From contig JAUIFF010000020.1 of assembly GCA_030429545.1 (NCBI GenBank), positions 107,663 to 171,662 of the forward strand: 64,000 nucleotides of DNA, in the 5' to 3' direction. The notes under the pieces are model-generated. The model made no database searches. It had not been told where the DNA came from and saw only the letters and a program-made list of their open reading frames with translations. The position numbers and the translations under genes were made by a program. Source of the DNA: Polyangia bacterium (GTDB lineage: Bacteria; Myxococcota_A; Polyangia; Nannocystales; Nannocystaceae). Every line of letters starts with the position of its first letter. Positions within the stretch are counted from its first letter, which is position 1. Below are positions 44,126-54,085 of this stretch, one piece after another.

Positions 44126-45691
44126 ATGTGGGCCCGCGGCATTTCTTGTAGCATCACAGTTTGTCTGCTCGGTTGCGGGACCGCCACCAACACAAGTGAG
44201 GCGACCGCGACGTCCGACACCAGCAGCGGTTCGGATACCGGGGATAGCGTTGGCCCAGTTGCGCTTGATTGGGTCGGCGAGCCCGAAGTTATCACCTACC
44301 CGCGGCAGCCCATGGTGGTCGACATCAACGTTGAGCTGACGACCGCGGCCAACCTTCAAGCGGATTTCCCGAGCGATCCCGGGGTTCGGGTTGCCATCGA
44401 AAGTGTCACCGCAACGAGTTACCGGCTGCGCGTCCGCGGATTGCGGCCCGACCAAGCCCATGAGATCCAGCTGTCCGCCGAAGGCACAGGCGGGGAACAA
44501 CTAGGCCCTAAAAACATTGCATTTACAACGGAGCCGGCGCGGCCCGGGTTTTTGCAGGCATTCCCGGTCACGCGGCCCGACGATGGCAGTACCCCGGATC
44601 CGTCCTATCGTCTGTTTGACCTGATCGCCTATGTGCCCGGCCCGGCGATCAATGGTGCATATGCAGTTGACCGCCAGGGGGTGACCCGTTGGTACCTCGA
44701 CGCATTTGGCCCGGCCGAGGGCCCGGGTTCGCTGTGGGCGGGGTTGGGCCTGCGCGACGACGGGACCATCCGCTTCGCCGTCGACGGTGAGGTGTTTATT
44801 ATCGACGAATTAGGCGAGGTTGTGCACCACGCCACGCCGGAGCAGCTCGGCCAGCCGGTGATCCACCACGATCTCATTGAGATGCCAAGCGGTCACTTGC
44901 TGGGCATTGGCGCTAGCTACCGCGAGATCGACTACGGGCCCGACATCGGCAAGCTCTGGGTCGCGGGCGACACCCTGGTGGAGTTTGCGTTTACCGGCCC
45001 AACCACCACTGAGGTGTTTTGGGAGTGGGATATTTTTGACCACCTCGATCCGTTGCGCACCCGCTCGGGGTTTGAAATCGAAGTCGAAGGGCCCGACCCG
45101 AGCACGCCCGCCCGCGACTGGACCCATGCCAATGGCGTGGTGTTCAACCCCGAGGACAACTCGCTGCTGCTGTCACTGCGCCACCAGGATTGGATTTTGA
45201 GCATCGACCGCACAACCGGCGATCTCAACTGGAAACTCGGGCCCGACGGCGACTTTGAGTTAGTTGAAGGTACATGGTTTTACCATCAGCACTCGCCCGA
45301 GTGGCAGGCCGATAGCACGCTGTTGTTGTACGACAACGGTCTGTCCAATCCGGATGTTGCCGATGCCGATGAGATTTCCCGTGCGGCCCGTTACGAACTT
45401 GATTTTGGGGCCATGACGGCGCGACGGGTATGGGAGGACGACGGCGAACCGCTGATGTCCGCGCTCGCCAGCGACGCAGACCGGTTGCCCAACGGCCACA
45501 TTTTGGTGCTCGACTCGGTCATGCTCACGGATATAAACGGCACACCCACGGCCCCCCACTCGCGTCTGCGTGAGCTCGACGAGCAGCGCTCACCCATGGA
45601 GATTTGGTCGATTCGCACCCCAGCCGAAAAGTTTGCCTATCGCGCCACCGCCTGGCAACGGCTTGTGGGCGAGGCCGTGACGGGTGAGTAA
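44126..45691 (+). CDS. Arylsulfotransferase (ASST)-like lipoprotein
   Basis: This 521-residue protein starts at ATG 44126 with a short lipoprotein signal (ITVCLLGC). After a Thr/Ser linker and a beta-sandwich region (about 50-140), the rest is a beta-propeller of the ASST type, with the His motifs IHHDLIEMPSGHLLGI, DWTHANGVVFNPEDN, and YHQHSPEW at places that hold catalytic His in ASST enzymes. ASST moves sulfate between phenolic compounds without PAPS. Whether this one is active cannot be told. Its stop lies 5 bases from the convergent VWA gene. Confidence 0.8.
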   Translation: MWARGISCSITVCLLGCGTATNTSEATATSDTSSGSDTGDSVGPVALDWVGEPEVITYPRQPMVVDINVELTTAANLQADFPSDPGVRVAIESVTATSYRLRVRGLRPDQAHEIQLSAEGTGGEQLGPKNIAFTTEPARPGFLQAFPVTRPDDGSTPDPSYRLFDLIAYVPGPAINGAYAVDRQGVTRWYLDAFGPAEGPGSLWAGLGLRDDGTIRFAVDGEVFIIDELGEVVHHATPEQLGQPVIHHDLIEMPSGHLLGIGASYREIDYGPDIGKLWVAGDTLVEFAFTGPTTTEVFWEWDIFDHLDPLRTRSGFEIEVEGPDPSTPARDWTHANGVVFNPEDNSLLLSLRHQDWILSIDRTTGDLNWKLGPDGDFELVEGTWFYHQHSPEWQADSTLLLYDNGLSNPDVADADEISRAARYELDFGAMTARRVWEDDGEPLMSALASDADRLPNGHILVLDSVMLTDINGTPTAPHSRLRELDEQRSPMEIWSIRTPAEKFAYRATAWQRLVGEAVTGE

Positions 45692-45696
45692 CCAGC

Positions 45697-47397
45697 CTAG
45701 TAGGCGAGCTTTTTGGGCGAGAATTTACGGCGATAGTGTGCAGGTACAATCTTTTGTCGGGGCGGCAGCCCGGACACACGGTCGGGCTCGGGTTGGCTGT
45801 CGTGTTGGGTTTCGCCGCGGTGTCCCGAAAGCCGGGCGAGGGTGTGCTCGAGGTTGTAGACCAGCGTGCGCTCCTGTTTAAACGTGGGGTCACCGGTTCG
45901 CCGCATCAGGGTTGAGAGTGCGCGAACGAGTTGGTAGGCACCTTCTTGGTCGTTGTGGTCGTGGTGGAGTTCGGTCGCCCGCTTGAGCGCGGTGACCTGA
46001 TTGACAAGCAGCGACCCGCGGCGAAGCCCCTGGCCCACGGTGGCCCGGGTGCCAACTTTAAATCCGACCCGGTCGTTGAACCCGTTGTGTTTTCGGTCTT
46101 CGTAGCGCAGCGTTGCCGTGCCCACACTGGCACCCTGGGCGATGCCCTGGCCGGGCAGGAACGCTCCCGAGTCCGGTGCAAATGCAATGAAAATCGCACC
46201 TTTTTTCTTGCTGAGGAAAATCGTCGAAATCGTCAGCTCGAGGGTCTTTCCCTGCCACTTAAGCGCCTTCCCAGGAATGCCGTAAACACCGGCAATTTTC
46301 ATACCTTGTGCGGGTGAAACCCGAAGTTGGAGGTCGTAGGCGAGCTCGGTGACCATGGTGTCAAACTCGTCGCGGAACTTGGCCTGCATGTTGTCGGCAT
46401 CGGGAAAGAAAAACAGATTGCCGCCGCGGACACTGCTGACCTTTTGCGCAAGCTCGGCCCCAAAATGTGTGGATACACCAATTGTCGTGAGGCCGATCCC
46501 CTGGCGCGAGGCAGATTGCGCCATCGCCATAAACCCAGCGGCATCGGTACGGCCGACATTGGGCCGCTCGTCGGTAAACAACATCACCCGACTTGTGCCC
46601 TTAAATCCGCGAGCGGCTTTTTTGGCCACGGCAAAGCCGAGGGCGAGGCCGTCTTCGAGGGCGGTCGCCCCCTCGGTTTGCAACGAGGCAATCGCCCGGT
46701 TGATGGCAGCTCGTTGGTTGACCGGGGTCGGCGGCAACACGATGTGGGCGGTGCTGTGGTAGCCAACAATCGAGAGCTTGTCGCCCGGGCGCAGGTGGGA
46801 CGCGACCTCGGTGAGACTTTTGCGGACGAGGTCGAGGGGCTGTCCAGACATGGAGCCGGAGCGGTCGACCACGGCGACCAGCGAAAGTGGAGGCCGGCGG
46901 TAGTCACTGGTGAGCCCCGAGGAGAATCCTAGTTGTGCGAGGTGGGTAACTTCTGACTGCGCAAGTAGTTGCACAGGCATCGACTCCCCACCGACACACA
47001 GGAGTTGGCGACAACGTCCCTGGGGCGTGAGCGGAAGGTCGTGTTCGCTAAAAAGCCCTTCGGGTGTGAACGTGTTGGGATGTGGAATCTCGCCGGCAGC
47101 CACCCGATCCCGGGCATAGCCGATGTCCTGGGCACCTCCGGGGGTCGCACCTAGGTTGGCGCCCTCGGGACTGAGCAACGCGCCATCGACCGCATCCATC
47201 TCAAAGTCGTAGACCGTGGTCGGATTGGGAGCGGCGACCTTGCGCTTTTTTTTGCGGCCAGAGTCGGCAGAAACAACGTCGGCATGCAGGCTCATCGCCG
47301 TGATAGCAGCCACCATTGCCGAGAGGAGGGACAAGCGGAGGAGGCGGGGCACAAGCGGGGCAACGCATCTTCGCAGCCCACGGTTTGCCAGATTCAA
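45697..47397 (-). CDS. Exported VWA-domain protein
   Basis: This 566-residue protein has an N-terminal signal (LLRLSLLSAMVAAITAM) and then a region before a von Willebrand A domain at about 170-345. The MIDAS motif DRSGSMSG (178-185), a later Thr (GATALEDG) and Asp (LFTDERPNVG) are complete, so it should bind a metal ion and a protein ligand. The C-terminal part is beta-rich and then helical. Related proteins are found in myxobacterial envelopes; the partner is not known. Confidence 0.85.
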   Translation of the reverse strand: MNLANRGLRRCVAPLVPRLLRLSLLSAMVAAITAMSLHADVVSADSGRKKKRKVAAPNPTTVYDFEMDAVDGALLSPEGANLGATPGGAQDIGYARDRVAAGEIPHPNTFTPEGLFSEHDLPLTPQGRCRQLLCVGGESMPVQLLAQSEVTHLAQLGFSSGLTSDYRRPPLSLVAVVDRSGSMSGQPLDLVRKSLTEVASHLRPGDKLSIVGYHSTAHIVLPPTPVNQRAAINRAIASLQTEGATALEDGLALGFAVAKKAARGFKGTSRVMLFTDERPNVGRTDAAGFMAMAQSASRQGIGLTTIGVSTHFGAELAQKVSSVRGGNLFFFPDADNMQAKFRDEFDTMVTELAYDLQLRVSPAQGMKIAGVYGIPGKALKWQGKTLELTISTIFLSKKKGAIFIAFAPDSGAFLPGQGIAQGASVGTATLRYEDRKHNGFNDRVGFKVGTRATVGQGLRRGSLLVNQVTALKRATELHHDHNDQEGAYQLVRALSTLMRRTGDPTFKQERTLVYNLEHTLARLSGHRGETQHDSQPEPDRVSGLPPRQKIVPAHYRRKFSPKKLAY

Positions 47398-47498
47398 TGT
47401 TTTTTTAAAAAAGTGTATTGCTCGCTATCGACCGACCTCGCAAAACGCCGATCCGGAAAATCGGTTGACGCCCATGCTCAAATAGATGTGTGTGCAAA

Positions 47499-48368
47499 TT
47501 AATCGTGTTCGGGCAACGGAATATACTCATCGCTGTCCCCGGGAATGGTCGCAAACCGCTGATTACGCCAGTCCTGTTTGGCCTGTTCGATGCGCTCGCG
47601 GGAGCTTGATACGAAGTTCCACCACAGATGCCGCGGCCCATCGAGCGGCTCGCCAGCGAGGTACGCAACCCGGGCCGGGCCGTGGCTGCGCAACAGCCCA
47701 ACCTGTCCGCTCGCCAAGATCGCCATGTCGCCACAACGAAGTGACTGACCGTCGATATCTACCTGGCCGTCGACGACGTACAGGCAACGCTGGGAAAACG
47801 CGGGGGCAATCTCGAGGGTGGTCGCCTCGGCAAACTGAAGGTGGGCAAAGCACAGTTGAGAATATGTATGTACAGGGGATGTGAGGCCAAACGCCGAGCC
47901 GGCGAGCACCCGAATCGTCAACCCCGGCCGCTCCTCACAGGGAAGCGTCGCTTTTGGGTAGTGGTGAAACGCGGGCTCGACATCCTCAAATTTTTGCGGA
48001 AGGGCAACCCATAGTTGCAGGGCATGGAGCGCAGAGTCAGGGGTGCCGACACTCTCAGGCGAGCGTTCTGAGTGGACGATGCCGCGGCCGGCAGTCATCC
48101 AATTGACAGCCCCGGGCGTGATCAGTTGCTCGGTTCCGAGGCTGTCACGATGCATCAGCTCCCCGGCAAACAGGTAGGTTACGGTTGCCAGGTGGATATG
48201 CGGGTGTGGGCGAACGTCGAGCCGTCGGCTGGCAGTGGGAGGCGCAGGACCCAAGTGGTCGAGAAACACAAACGGACCGATGCTGCGCCACGCAGACGGC
48301 AGTAGACGACGCAGTGGTATGCCGTCGAGGGTGCGCGGCTTCGATTGGATGACGTGATGCTGGCCCAT
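47499..48368 (-). CDS. Pirin family protein
   Basis: This 289-residue bicupin protein has the pirin metal site: His57 and His59 in RPHPHIHLATVTYLF and the His/Glu pair in GIVHSER (about 99-101). Pirins bind iron; some oxidise quercetin and some regulate. The start is ATG 48368; an in-frame ATG 26 codons upstream is less likely. Confidence 0.9.
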   Translation of the reverse strand: MGQHHVIQSKPRTLDGIPLRRLLPSAWRSIGPFVFLDHLGPAPPTASRRLDVRPHPHIHLATVTYLFAGELMHRDSLGTEQLITPGAVNWMTAGRGIVHSERSPESVGTPDSALHALQLWVALPQKFEDVEPAFHHYPKATLPCEERPGLTIRVLAGSAFGLTSPVHTYSQLCFAHLQFAEATTLEIAPAFSQRCLYVVDGQVDIDGQSLRCGDMAILASGQVGLLRSHGPARVAYLAGEPLDGPRHLWWNFVSSSRERIEQAKQDWRNQRFATIPGDSDEYIPLPEHD

Positions 48369-48463
48369 CGACCGACAATAACAAGTTTGCACGTTTGCCG
48401 CCGGTGGCTGGTCGCTGGGATTACTTGTATGTGCGATAGTTTCCAACCGGTTGCCGCAGATGC

Positions 48464-48492
48464 AACAAACCCGCCGAGGGGGCGGGCTTGTT
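48464..48492 (-). terminator. Intrinsic terminator after the Pro-Arg lipoprotein
   Basis: On the + strand AACAAACCCGCC (48464-48475) pairs with GGCGGGCTTGTT (48481-48492) with one mismatch-like wobble, giving a GC-rich stem with a T-rich end for leftward transcripts. Confidence 0.7.
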
Positions 48493-48508
48493 GGCGGTTG
48501 GTCGCAAC

Positions 48509-49741
48509 CTAGCGACGACTACGCTTGTTTGTCTTGGCCTTTGACCGGCGGGTGCTCGCCGAGCGGGACTTGGCTTTCGAGCGTGTTGCCGATGGCCGGG
48601 GTTTGGCTTGGGGACGGGGCCGGGGTTTGGCTTGGGGACGGGGCCGGGCCTGTGGGCGAGGCTTGGCCTGTGGGCGCGGCTTGGCTTGGGGACGAGGCTT
48701 GGCCTGGGGACGAGGCTTGGCCTGTGGACGAGGGGTTGGGCGCGTTTGGGGTCGCGGTTTGGTTTGCGGACGAGGACGAGGTGTTGTTTGCGGACGGGGA
48801 CGGGGGCGAGGCGTGGTTTGCGGACGGGGGCGAGGACGAGGCGTGGTTTGCGGACGGGGGCGAGGGCGAGGTGTTGTTTGGGGACGGGGACGGGGCCGCG
48901 GCGTGGTGTCGGGATCGTGTGGGCGAGGGCGCGGGACGTGGGGGCGAGGGCGCGGGCGATCCGGAGTGGTGTCAGGGTTGCGCGGACGAGGGCGCGGGAC
49001 GTGGGGGCGTGGCCGCGGGCGAGGGCGCGGGGTGGAGTCTGGACGCGGGCGATCGGGGTTGGTGTCGGGACGAGGACGGGGACGCGGGCGAGGACGCGGG
49101 GTCGAATCGGGACGAGGACGATCGGGGTTGGTGTCGGGGTCGCGTGGAACGGACGGACGAGGTCGAGGACGGGGACGCGGGGTCGAATCGGGGCGAGGGC
49201 GATCGGGGTTGGTGTCGGGGTCGCGTGGAACAGGCGGACGAGGTCGAGGACGCGGGCGCGGGGTTGAGTCGGGGCGTGGGCGATCGGGGGTGGTGTTGGG
49301 GTCGCGCGGTCGCGGTGTGGAGTCGGGGCGCGGACGATCGATGTCGGGCTCGGGACTGGTGTTGGGGTCTGGGCTCGAGCCAGGTCGAGTTGGACGCGGG
49401 GGACGGCCGGGGGTTGTTTGCGGACGCGGGGGACGGGGGTCGCTGCTTGGCACGTAGGGGTTGAGTGGTCGACCGTTGTGTTCGGGGCGGCGAGCCACCG
49501 GGGTACCGGGATAAACTTGGTTGCCACTACAACTAGTTGTGGCGACAGCGGTGTCACATCCGCAGTTGCCGTAGGCATTGGCTTGGGCCATTTGCCCGCG
49601 GTCGACCACGTAAATCGCCTGCTGACCCGGGTGCACGTGGTGCACGTGGTGCACGTGGGCATGTCCACAACCTGCACTCACGCCTGTGAGGCCGAGCAAA
49701 AGTGCCAGTTGCAGGAGGGGCCGGGCGACATTGCGTAGCAT
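48509..49741 (-). CDS. Pro-Arg repeat lipoprotein
   Basis: This 410-residue protein starts with a lipoprotein signal (LLGLTGVSAGC) and a His-rich stretch (HAHVHHVHHVHPG). From about residue 100 it is made of repeats: DTNPDRPRPDSTPRPRPRP, then TTPRPRPRPQ, then KPRPQA units, becoming Lys/Arg-rich at the end. It would be an extended, very basic cell-surface protein, perhaps binding DNA, polysaccharide or the cell wall. Long open frames on the other strand are a side effect of this repeat. The leftward reading is supported by the signal peptide. Confidence 0.75.
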   Translation of the reverse strand: MLRNVARPLLQLALLLGLTGVSAGCGHAHVHHVHHVHPGQQAIYVVDRGQMAQANAYGNCGCDTAVATTSCSGNQVYPGTPVARRPEHNGRPLNPYVPSSDPRPPRPQTTPGRPPRPTRPGSSPDPNTSPEPDIDRPRPDSTPRPRDPNTTPDRPRPDSTPRPRPRPRPPVPRDPDTNPDRPRPDSTPRPRPRPRPSVPRDPDTNPDRPRPDSTPRPRPRPRPRPDTNPDRPRPDSTPRPRPRPRPHVPRPRPRNPDTTPDRPRPRPHVPRPRPHDPDTTPRPRPRPQTTPRPRPRPQTTPRPRPRPQTTPRPRPRPQTTPRPRPQTKPRPQTRPTPRPQAKPRPQAKPRPQAKPRPQAKPRPQARPRPQAKPRPRPQAKPRPSATRSKAKSRSASTRRSKAKTNKRSRR

Positions 49742-49947
49742 ATTTTAACGACGCCCACCGGGTTGCCATCCTTCAACAAAAACCGCGAGAGCGGGTGTAT
49801 TTTGTGGTGTCCAGGGAAATTGCCCTTGCTTGAGCCAAGGGCTAGGTCTGTCGCGTCAGGTTGGCCAGGGGGTTTTTGTCACTGCTTAGGGGGATCCCCC
49901 TGCTTGCCTGCTACGGGCTCCGGGGCCTGGGGAAATCGCGCGATCGA

Positions 49948-51276
49948 CTAACTTGTATGTGCATTTTTTTCGAGCCAGGCCACCAGCTCGAGATGGTTGG
50001 TCTGTGGCAGGGTGTCGTAGGCACGGACGTGGGCCAGGGTGTATGCGCCGTCGCGGCAGAGGGCTTCGAGGTCGCGGGCCAATGCCTCGGCACTGCAGCT
50101 CATTATCTGAATTCGCGGTGCAGCGAGTTCGCGCAAACGTTCACACACCCGGGCTCCCATACCGCCGCGTGGAGGGTTGGCAACGACGAGCTCGGGGGTA
50201 GGCCCCCTGCGTTCGGCCAAGAACGCTTCGGCTTTCATCGGCGGTACGCCGAGCGCTCGGGCACTCTCGGGATAGGACTCGCAGGGAACGACGTCGGCAA
50301 AGTTGCGTCGCAGGAGCGTGGTGGTTGCGCCAGCCCCGGCGTAGAGGTCGTAGGCGAGTGTGCCCGCGAGCGGCTCTTGGCTCGGTGTAGATACAAGATC
50401 TCGATAGGCCCGCGCAGCAATCGCTGGGTTTGGCTGCAAAAACCCCAGGGGCCCACACGACAGCGTGAGGTCGTCGCCGAGATCGAGGGTGAGGTCGGCA
50501 ACGCCGGTGACGACCTCCGCCGGTTTTCCCCGCATGGTATTGCCCGCTGCGGGCTGCACACTCCAGGCGACCGCGGCCGGTGTCCGCAACTCGACCGGCA
50601 AGACCTCGGCTGCAACACTCGAGTCGGTCGCCGTGACCAGGGTGAGGACCACACGCTCGCCGTCGGTGCGCAGCCAGATGTAGCGAAGATCACCTGTCTG
50701 GGTTTGCTCGTCGTAGGGGGCGATGTTGTGTCGGTTGGCGACACTCGTTAGCTCTTCGGCAACTGCCAGGATTTTTGGATGGTCGACAGGACAGGTTCTC
50801 ATGCCAGCGCCGCGGTGACTGTCGCGACGGTAGCTACCCAGCCACAGCTCACCCGCCTTGCCATAGGCCACGCGCTTGCTCGAGTGGCGGTAGCAAAGTT
50901 CACGTTCGGGGTCGTGGACCAACGGGCCAACGTCGACACCGAGCAGTTGGCTCGCACGTGTGCGCTTGAGCTCGCGTTGGCTGGTCGGTTTCAACTCAAT
51001 CAGTGGGCACCCCGAGCAAATCGGGTGATGCACACAGGGGGACGGACGGCGGTCCGGGTGAACTTGAACGAGTTTGCGCAGTTTGGCGTGGGCACGCGGG
51101 TGGTGGCGCGAGCGGGCGAGGATCTTCACCTCGACGCGTTCACCCGGGTACGAACCCCGTGTATGAACATCGACGCCATCGACCGTGGCAATGCCCGCAC
51201 CTTCACGGCTGAGTTTGTGGATATCGACGGCGAGTATGTCCCCGACCTTGGGCCCGCGTTTGTGAAACTTCGCCAT
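49948..51276 (-). CDS. rlmD: 23S rRNA (uracil-5-)-methyltransferase, RlmD/RumA type
   Basis: This 442-residue enzyme uses SAM to methylate C5 of a uridine in RNA; 23S rRNA is the usual target. It has an N-terminal TRAM domain (about 8-70), four Cys for a 4Fe-4S cluster (81, 87, 90, 162), the motif GFLQPNPAIA, the SAM-binding loop DLYAGAGATTTLL, NPPRGG and the catalytic Cys in MSCSAEALARDL. The DPPR motif has Asn in place of Asp, a small oddity. The start is MAKF at 51276, two codons after another ATG. Confidence 0.88.
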   Translation of the reverse strand: MAKFHKRGPKVGDILAVDIHKLSREGAGIATVDGVDVHTRGSYPGERVEVKILARSRHHPRAHAKLRKLVQVHPDRRPSPCVHHPICSGCPLIELKPTSQRELKRTRASQLLGVDVGPLVHDPERELCYRHSSKRVAYGKAGELWLGSYRRDSHRGAGMRTCPVDHPKILAVAEELTSVANRHNIAPYDEQTQTGDLRYIWLRTDGERVVLTLVTATDSSVAAEVLPVELRTPAAVAWSVQPAAGNTMRGKPAEVVTGVADLTLDLGDDLTLSCGPLGFLQPNPAIAARAYRDLVSTPSQEPLAGTLAYDLYAGAGATTTLLRRNFADVVPCESYPESARALGVPPMKAEAFLAERRGPTPELVVANPPRGGMGARVCERLRELAAPRIQIMSCSAEALARDLEALCRDGAYTLAHVRAYDTLPQTNHLELVAWLEKNAHTS

Positions 51277-51312
51277 CGTCAGCACTCTTACCAGACTCGC
51301 GCGAGCCTGACA

Positions 51313-52623
51313 CTAGGAGCCGACCATCCCGAGTTTTCTGAGTTCTTCAAAGTAGTTGGGAAAGGTTTTGTCGACACAGTCCGGATCGCGAATGGTGACC
51401 GTGCCAGCCAAACTGAGGGCCATGGCCACGCGATGGTCGCGGTAGGTGTCGATCGCAACTCCGGGCCGTGGACCGTGGGCTGGTGGGTGAATATCGAGTC
51501 CGTCGTCGTGCTCGTCGACCGTGGCCCCGAGCTTGCGCAACTCGGTGGCCGCGACCGCCAGCCGGTCGGACTCATGGTGTCGCAAAATAGCCACGCCGCG
51601 CACCCGGGTCGGGCCCTGGGCATGGACGGCGAGGGCGGCGAGGGTCAGGGTCATGTCCGGCATGTCCGAGAGGTCAAAGTCGCCGCCGACGAGTGGCGAG
51701 GTAGCCGTAACTCGGGTGTGGGTGGGCCCCTGCTCAACGCTCGCGCCCATCGCTCGCAGAACTGTCGGGGCAAAGGCGGCATCGCCTTGAACACTTGTAT
51801 GACCAAGGTTTTTGATGGTGACGTCGCCGCGGTAGATCGCACCGAGGGCCAAAAAATAGCTCGCGGCCGAGGCGTCGGGCTCAACGGCATAGTCGCGCCC
51901 ACGCGGGGTGCCGGGCAGCACTTCGAGGGTATCGACTGGGCCCGGTAGCCAGCGGGCAGTCGCACCAAATTTTTGGAGGATGTCGAGGGTCATGTCGATG
52001 TAGGGCCGGGCGGGCGTTCCCTGTTCGAGCACGATCTTGAGTGGCGCCGCCATCCACGGGCCCGCCAGCAGCAACGCCGAGATAAATTGTGAGCTTTTTG
52101 GGCGTGGGAGCCTGAGCGTGCCGCCGCGCAGGCCGGAGGGGGCGGGCTTGATGGTAATCGGTAAGAAGCCTTCATTGCCTGTACATGTAATACCGGCCCC
52201 GAGCTCGCGCAGGGCGTCGAGCAACATCGCCATCGGACGCTCGCGCATCCGTGAGGTACCATCGACGCGGCTTTGAATCGGTGAGGATGCAAGTATCGCG
52301 GTCAAAAACCGCCCGGCCGTACCCGCGGTCTTGACATCGAGTGGGGTGTCGACATCGGCCAGCGACTGCGGCAGCCCGGTGCCGTGGATGGTGACACGAC
52401 GACCCTCGTCGGCGACTTCAAACTGCACTCCGAGCCGCGACAGTGCGGCCCGCATCACCACCGTGTCTTCGGAGTCGAGACACCCGGACAGGCGCGAGGT
52501 ACCCGGACTCAGGGCTGCAAGCAGGAGTGCTCGATTGGTCAGGCTTTTGGAGCCTGGCGGCGTAAACACACCGACAGGTGGGGTGGGCGGTGGATGGATC
52601 GCGTAGGCTGCGGGGTGCTGCAC
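51313..52623 (-). CDS. aroA: 3-phosphoshikimate 1-carboxyvinyltransferase (EPSP synthase)
   Basis: AroA joins phosphoenolpyruvate to shikimate-3-phosphate, the sixth shikimate-pathway step. The 436-residue protein has the full family length and motifs PPGSKSLTNRALLLAAL, AGTAGRFLTA, RMRERPMAMLLDAL, and DYAVEPDASAASYFL, with the C-terminal DTYRDHRVAMAL. The Ala/Gly pattern at the PEP site is TAGTAGR where many enzymes have NAGTAMR. It starts at GTG. It is 36 bases upstream of the methyltransferase gene and probably cotranscribed. Confidence 0.96.
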   Translation of the reverse strand: MQHPAAYAIHPPPTPPVGVFTPPGSKSLTNRALLLAALSPGTSRLSGCLDSEDTVVMRAALSRLGVQFEVADEGRRVTIHGTGLPQSLADVDTPLDVKTAGTAGRFLTAILASSPIQSRVDGTSRMRERPMAMLLDALRELGAGITCTGNEGFLPITIKPAPSGLRGGTLRLPRPKSSQFISALLLAGPWMAAPLKIVLEQGTPARPYIDMTLDILQKFGATARWLPGPVDTLEVLPGTPRGRDYAVEPDASAASYFLALGAIYRGDVTIKNLGHTSVQGDAAFAPTVLRAMGASVEQGPTHTRVTATSPLVGGDFDLSDMPDMTLTLAALAVHAQGPTRVRGVAILRHHESDRLAVAATELRKLGATVDEHDDGLDIHPPAHGPRPGVAIDTYRDHRVAMALSLAGTVTIRDPDCVDKTFPNYFEELRKLGMVGS

Positions 52624-52690
52624 GCGGGCGAGCGTAGCCCATATCTGCGCTACGAGCTCGGGTTTTGGCGGGTCTTTGGCGATCGCGTGG

Positions 52691-53977
52691 TCAGTCGATC
52701 ACCTCAAAGCGAACCCGACCCACGAGTTGATCGTCGGCCGTGACAACGTCGACGCTCCACGGCCCGGAGAGATCGCTCGGGAGGTTAAACGAGCGCAGTG
52801 TTGACCGCAGTCGCGCCGTTCCTTTGGGTGGGTTGCCCGAGGGCTCGACCGGTCCGCGTTGCATCTCGAGGTCCTTGTGCCGCCACACATGGAACATCTT
52901 GCCGCCCTTGCCCCCGGGGATCACGACATCTGTAAGTGCATGCATCTCCTGGATGTAGGAGGTGTGCAACTGGGTTACATGCATCGTCAACCTTCCGTCG
53001 GGCAACAGGCTCGGGCCGACGGCTGCGGTTGCGATATGCAGGGGCACCGGGGGGATCGCTCGCCGGCCAAAGTAGGCCGCCGACGTGGCCGCGGTGATCG
53101 AAAGCATAAACGCGATAAATGGGCCTGGGCGGGCGAGCGCCTTAAACGGGACGTGCATGCTCCAAAACCATGCCGCCGAGATCGCGGCCGCGAGCATCAG
53201 GCTCAGCAGTGTGCGGGTGTCGGGGAACAGCGCCGGGATCACGAGGTTGAGGCAGGCGAACAAAATAAACAGGTAGACCAGCGAGGCGCCGACTTTCCAG
53301 CGCATCAAAAACTGGTCGAACACAACATCGAGAGTCGACAGCACCGCCAGCAGTCCGAGGCCGATGACAAACCACCGGGTTGGGCCGTCGCCCGTGGCCG
53401 ACTTCCAATAAAACGGCAGCAGGAAAAACAGCATCCCCTGGTAGAGGTTTTTGAGGAGGTAGGTCATCACATAAAATCCGACCTTGCGGATTTTGTGTAC
53501 GCGGCCGGCTTTCTCGTCGTCCTCCGGTGGGGCGTCGAGATTGGCCTCGCCCGAGCCAAACACCCGGAAAAACACAATCAGCACCAGCCAACCGGCGGCG
53601 AGTGAGATCGTCAAAAACCGGGCGTGCTCAAACCCCTTGTCGGCGAACGTAACAACAAATGCTCCAAGGGACAGGGCATAAAGCGAGTGGAGCCACCACA
53701 GTTTGTTGGCGTGACGCTCCAAAAAGGCTCGTACACGTTTGGCCACCATCGGCAGCAGGGGCGTGTCATCGGGCAGCTGCGGGCTTGGGGGTGGGGCGTC
53801 GGGATCGGGAACTGGCTCATCGACCGGTGCCCGGACAAACACGGGAAGTTGCTGACTCTCGGTCGTCGGCGCGGACTGGTTTGGCGGTTCGGTCGTCGCC
53901 GCGGGCTGGTTTTGTGACTCGGCCACAGCGACGGGCTGCTTGGGTGGCTCGGTCTCGCCGCTTTGCTCCGTGGTCAT
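52691..53977 (-). CDS. DUF2914 membrane protein
   Basis: This 428-residue protein opens with a cytoplasmic Gln/Pro/Thr-rich repeat (TTEPPNQSAPTTESQ), then has about seven membrane helices (about 95-310), and ends with a DUF2914 domain (about 320-428: FHVWRHKDLEMQRG and GPWSVDVVTADDQLVGRVRFEV). The domain is common in proteobacterial membrane proteins of unknown function. It lies just upstream of aroA on the same strand. Confidence 0.8.
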   Translation of the reverse strand: MTTEQSGETEPPKQPVAVAESQNQPAATTEPPNQSAPTTESQQLPVFVRAPVDEPVPDPDAPPPSPQLPDDTPLLPMVAKRVRAFLERHANKLWWLHSLYALSLGAFVVTFADKGFEHARFLTISLAAGWLVLIVFFRVFGSGEANLDAPPEDDEKAGRVHKIRKVGFYVMTYLLKNLYQGMLFFLLPFYWKSATGDGPTRWFVIGLGLLAVLSTLDVVFDQFLMRWKVGASLVYLFILFACLNLVIPALFPDTRTLLSLMLAAAISAAWFWSMHVPFKALARPGPFIAFMLSITAATSAAYFGRRAIPPVPLHIATAAVGPSLLPDGRLTMHVTQLHTSYIQEMHALTDVVIPGGKGGKMFHVWRHKDLEMQRGPVEPSGNPPKGTARLRSTLRSFNLPSDLSGPWSVDVVTADDQLVGRVRFEVID

Positions 53978-54085
53978 GCGCCGAGGATCCTAGCAGTCCA
54001 AGCTCTGCTCTCCCAACTCTCGACAACGGTGGCGTGCGGGGCACCAAGGCGGGAAATCAACGTGGCGGCGTGCTACACATAGGCT

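Noticed and set aside
48451..49464. Long + strand frame opposite the Pro-Arg lipoprotein
   Set aside because: It lacks a signal peptide and any domain and is explained by the codon structure of the repeat on the other strand.
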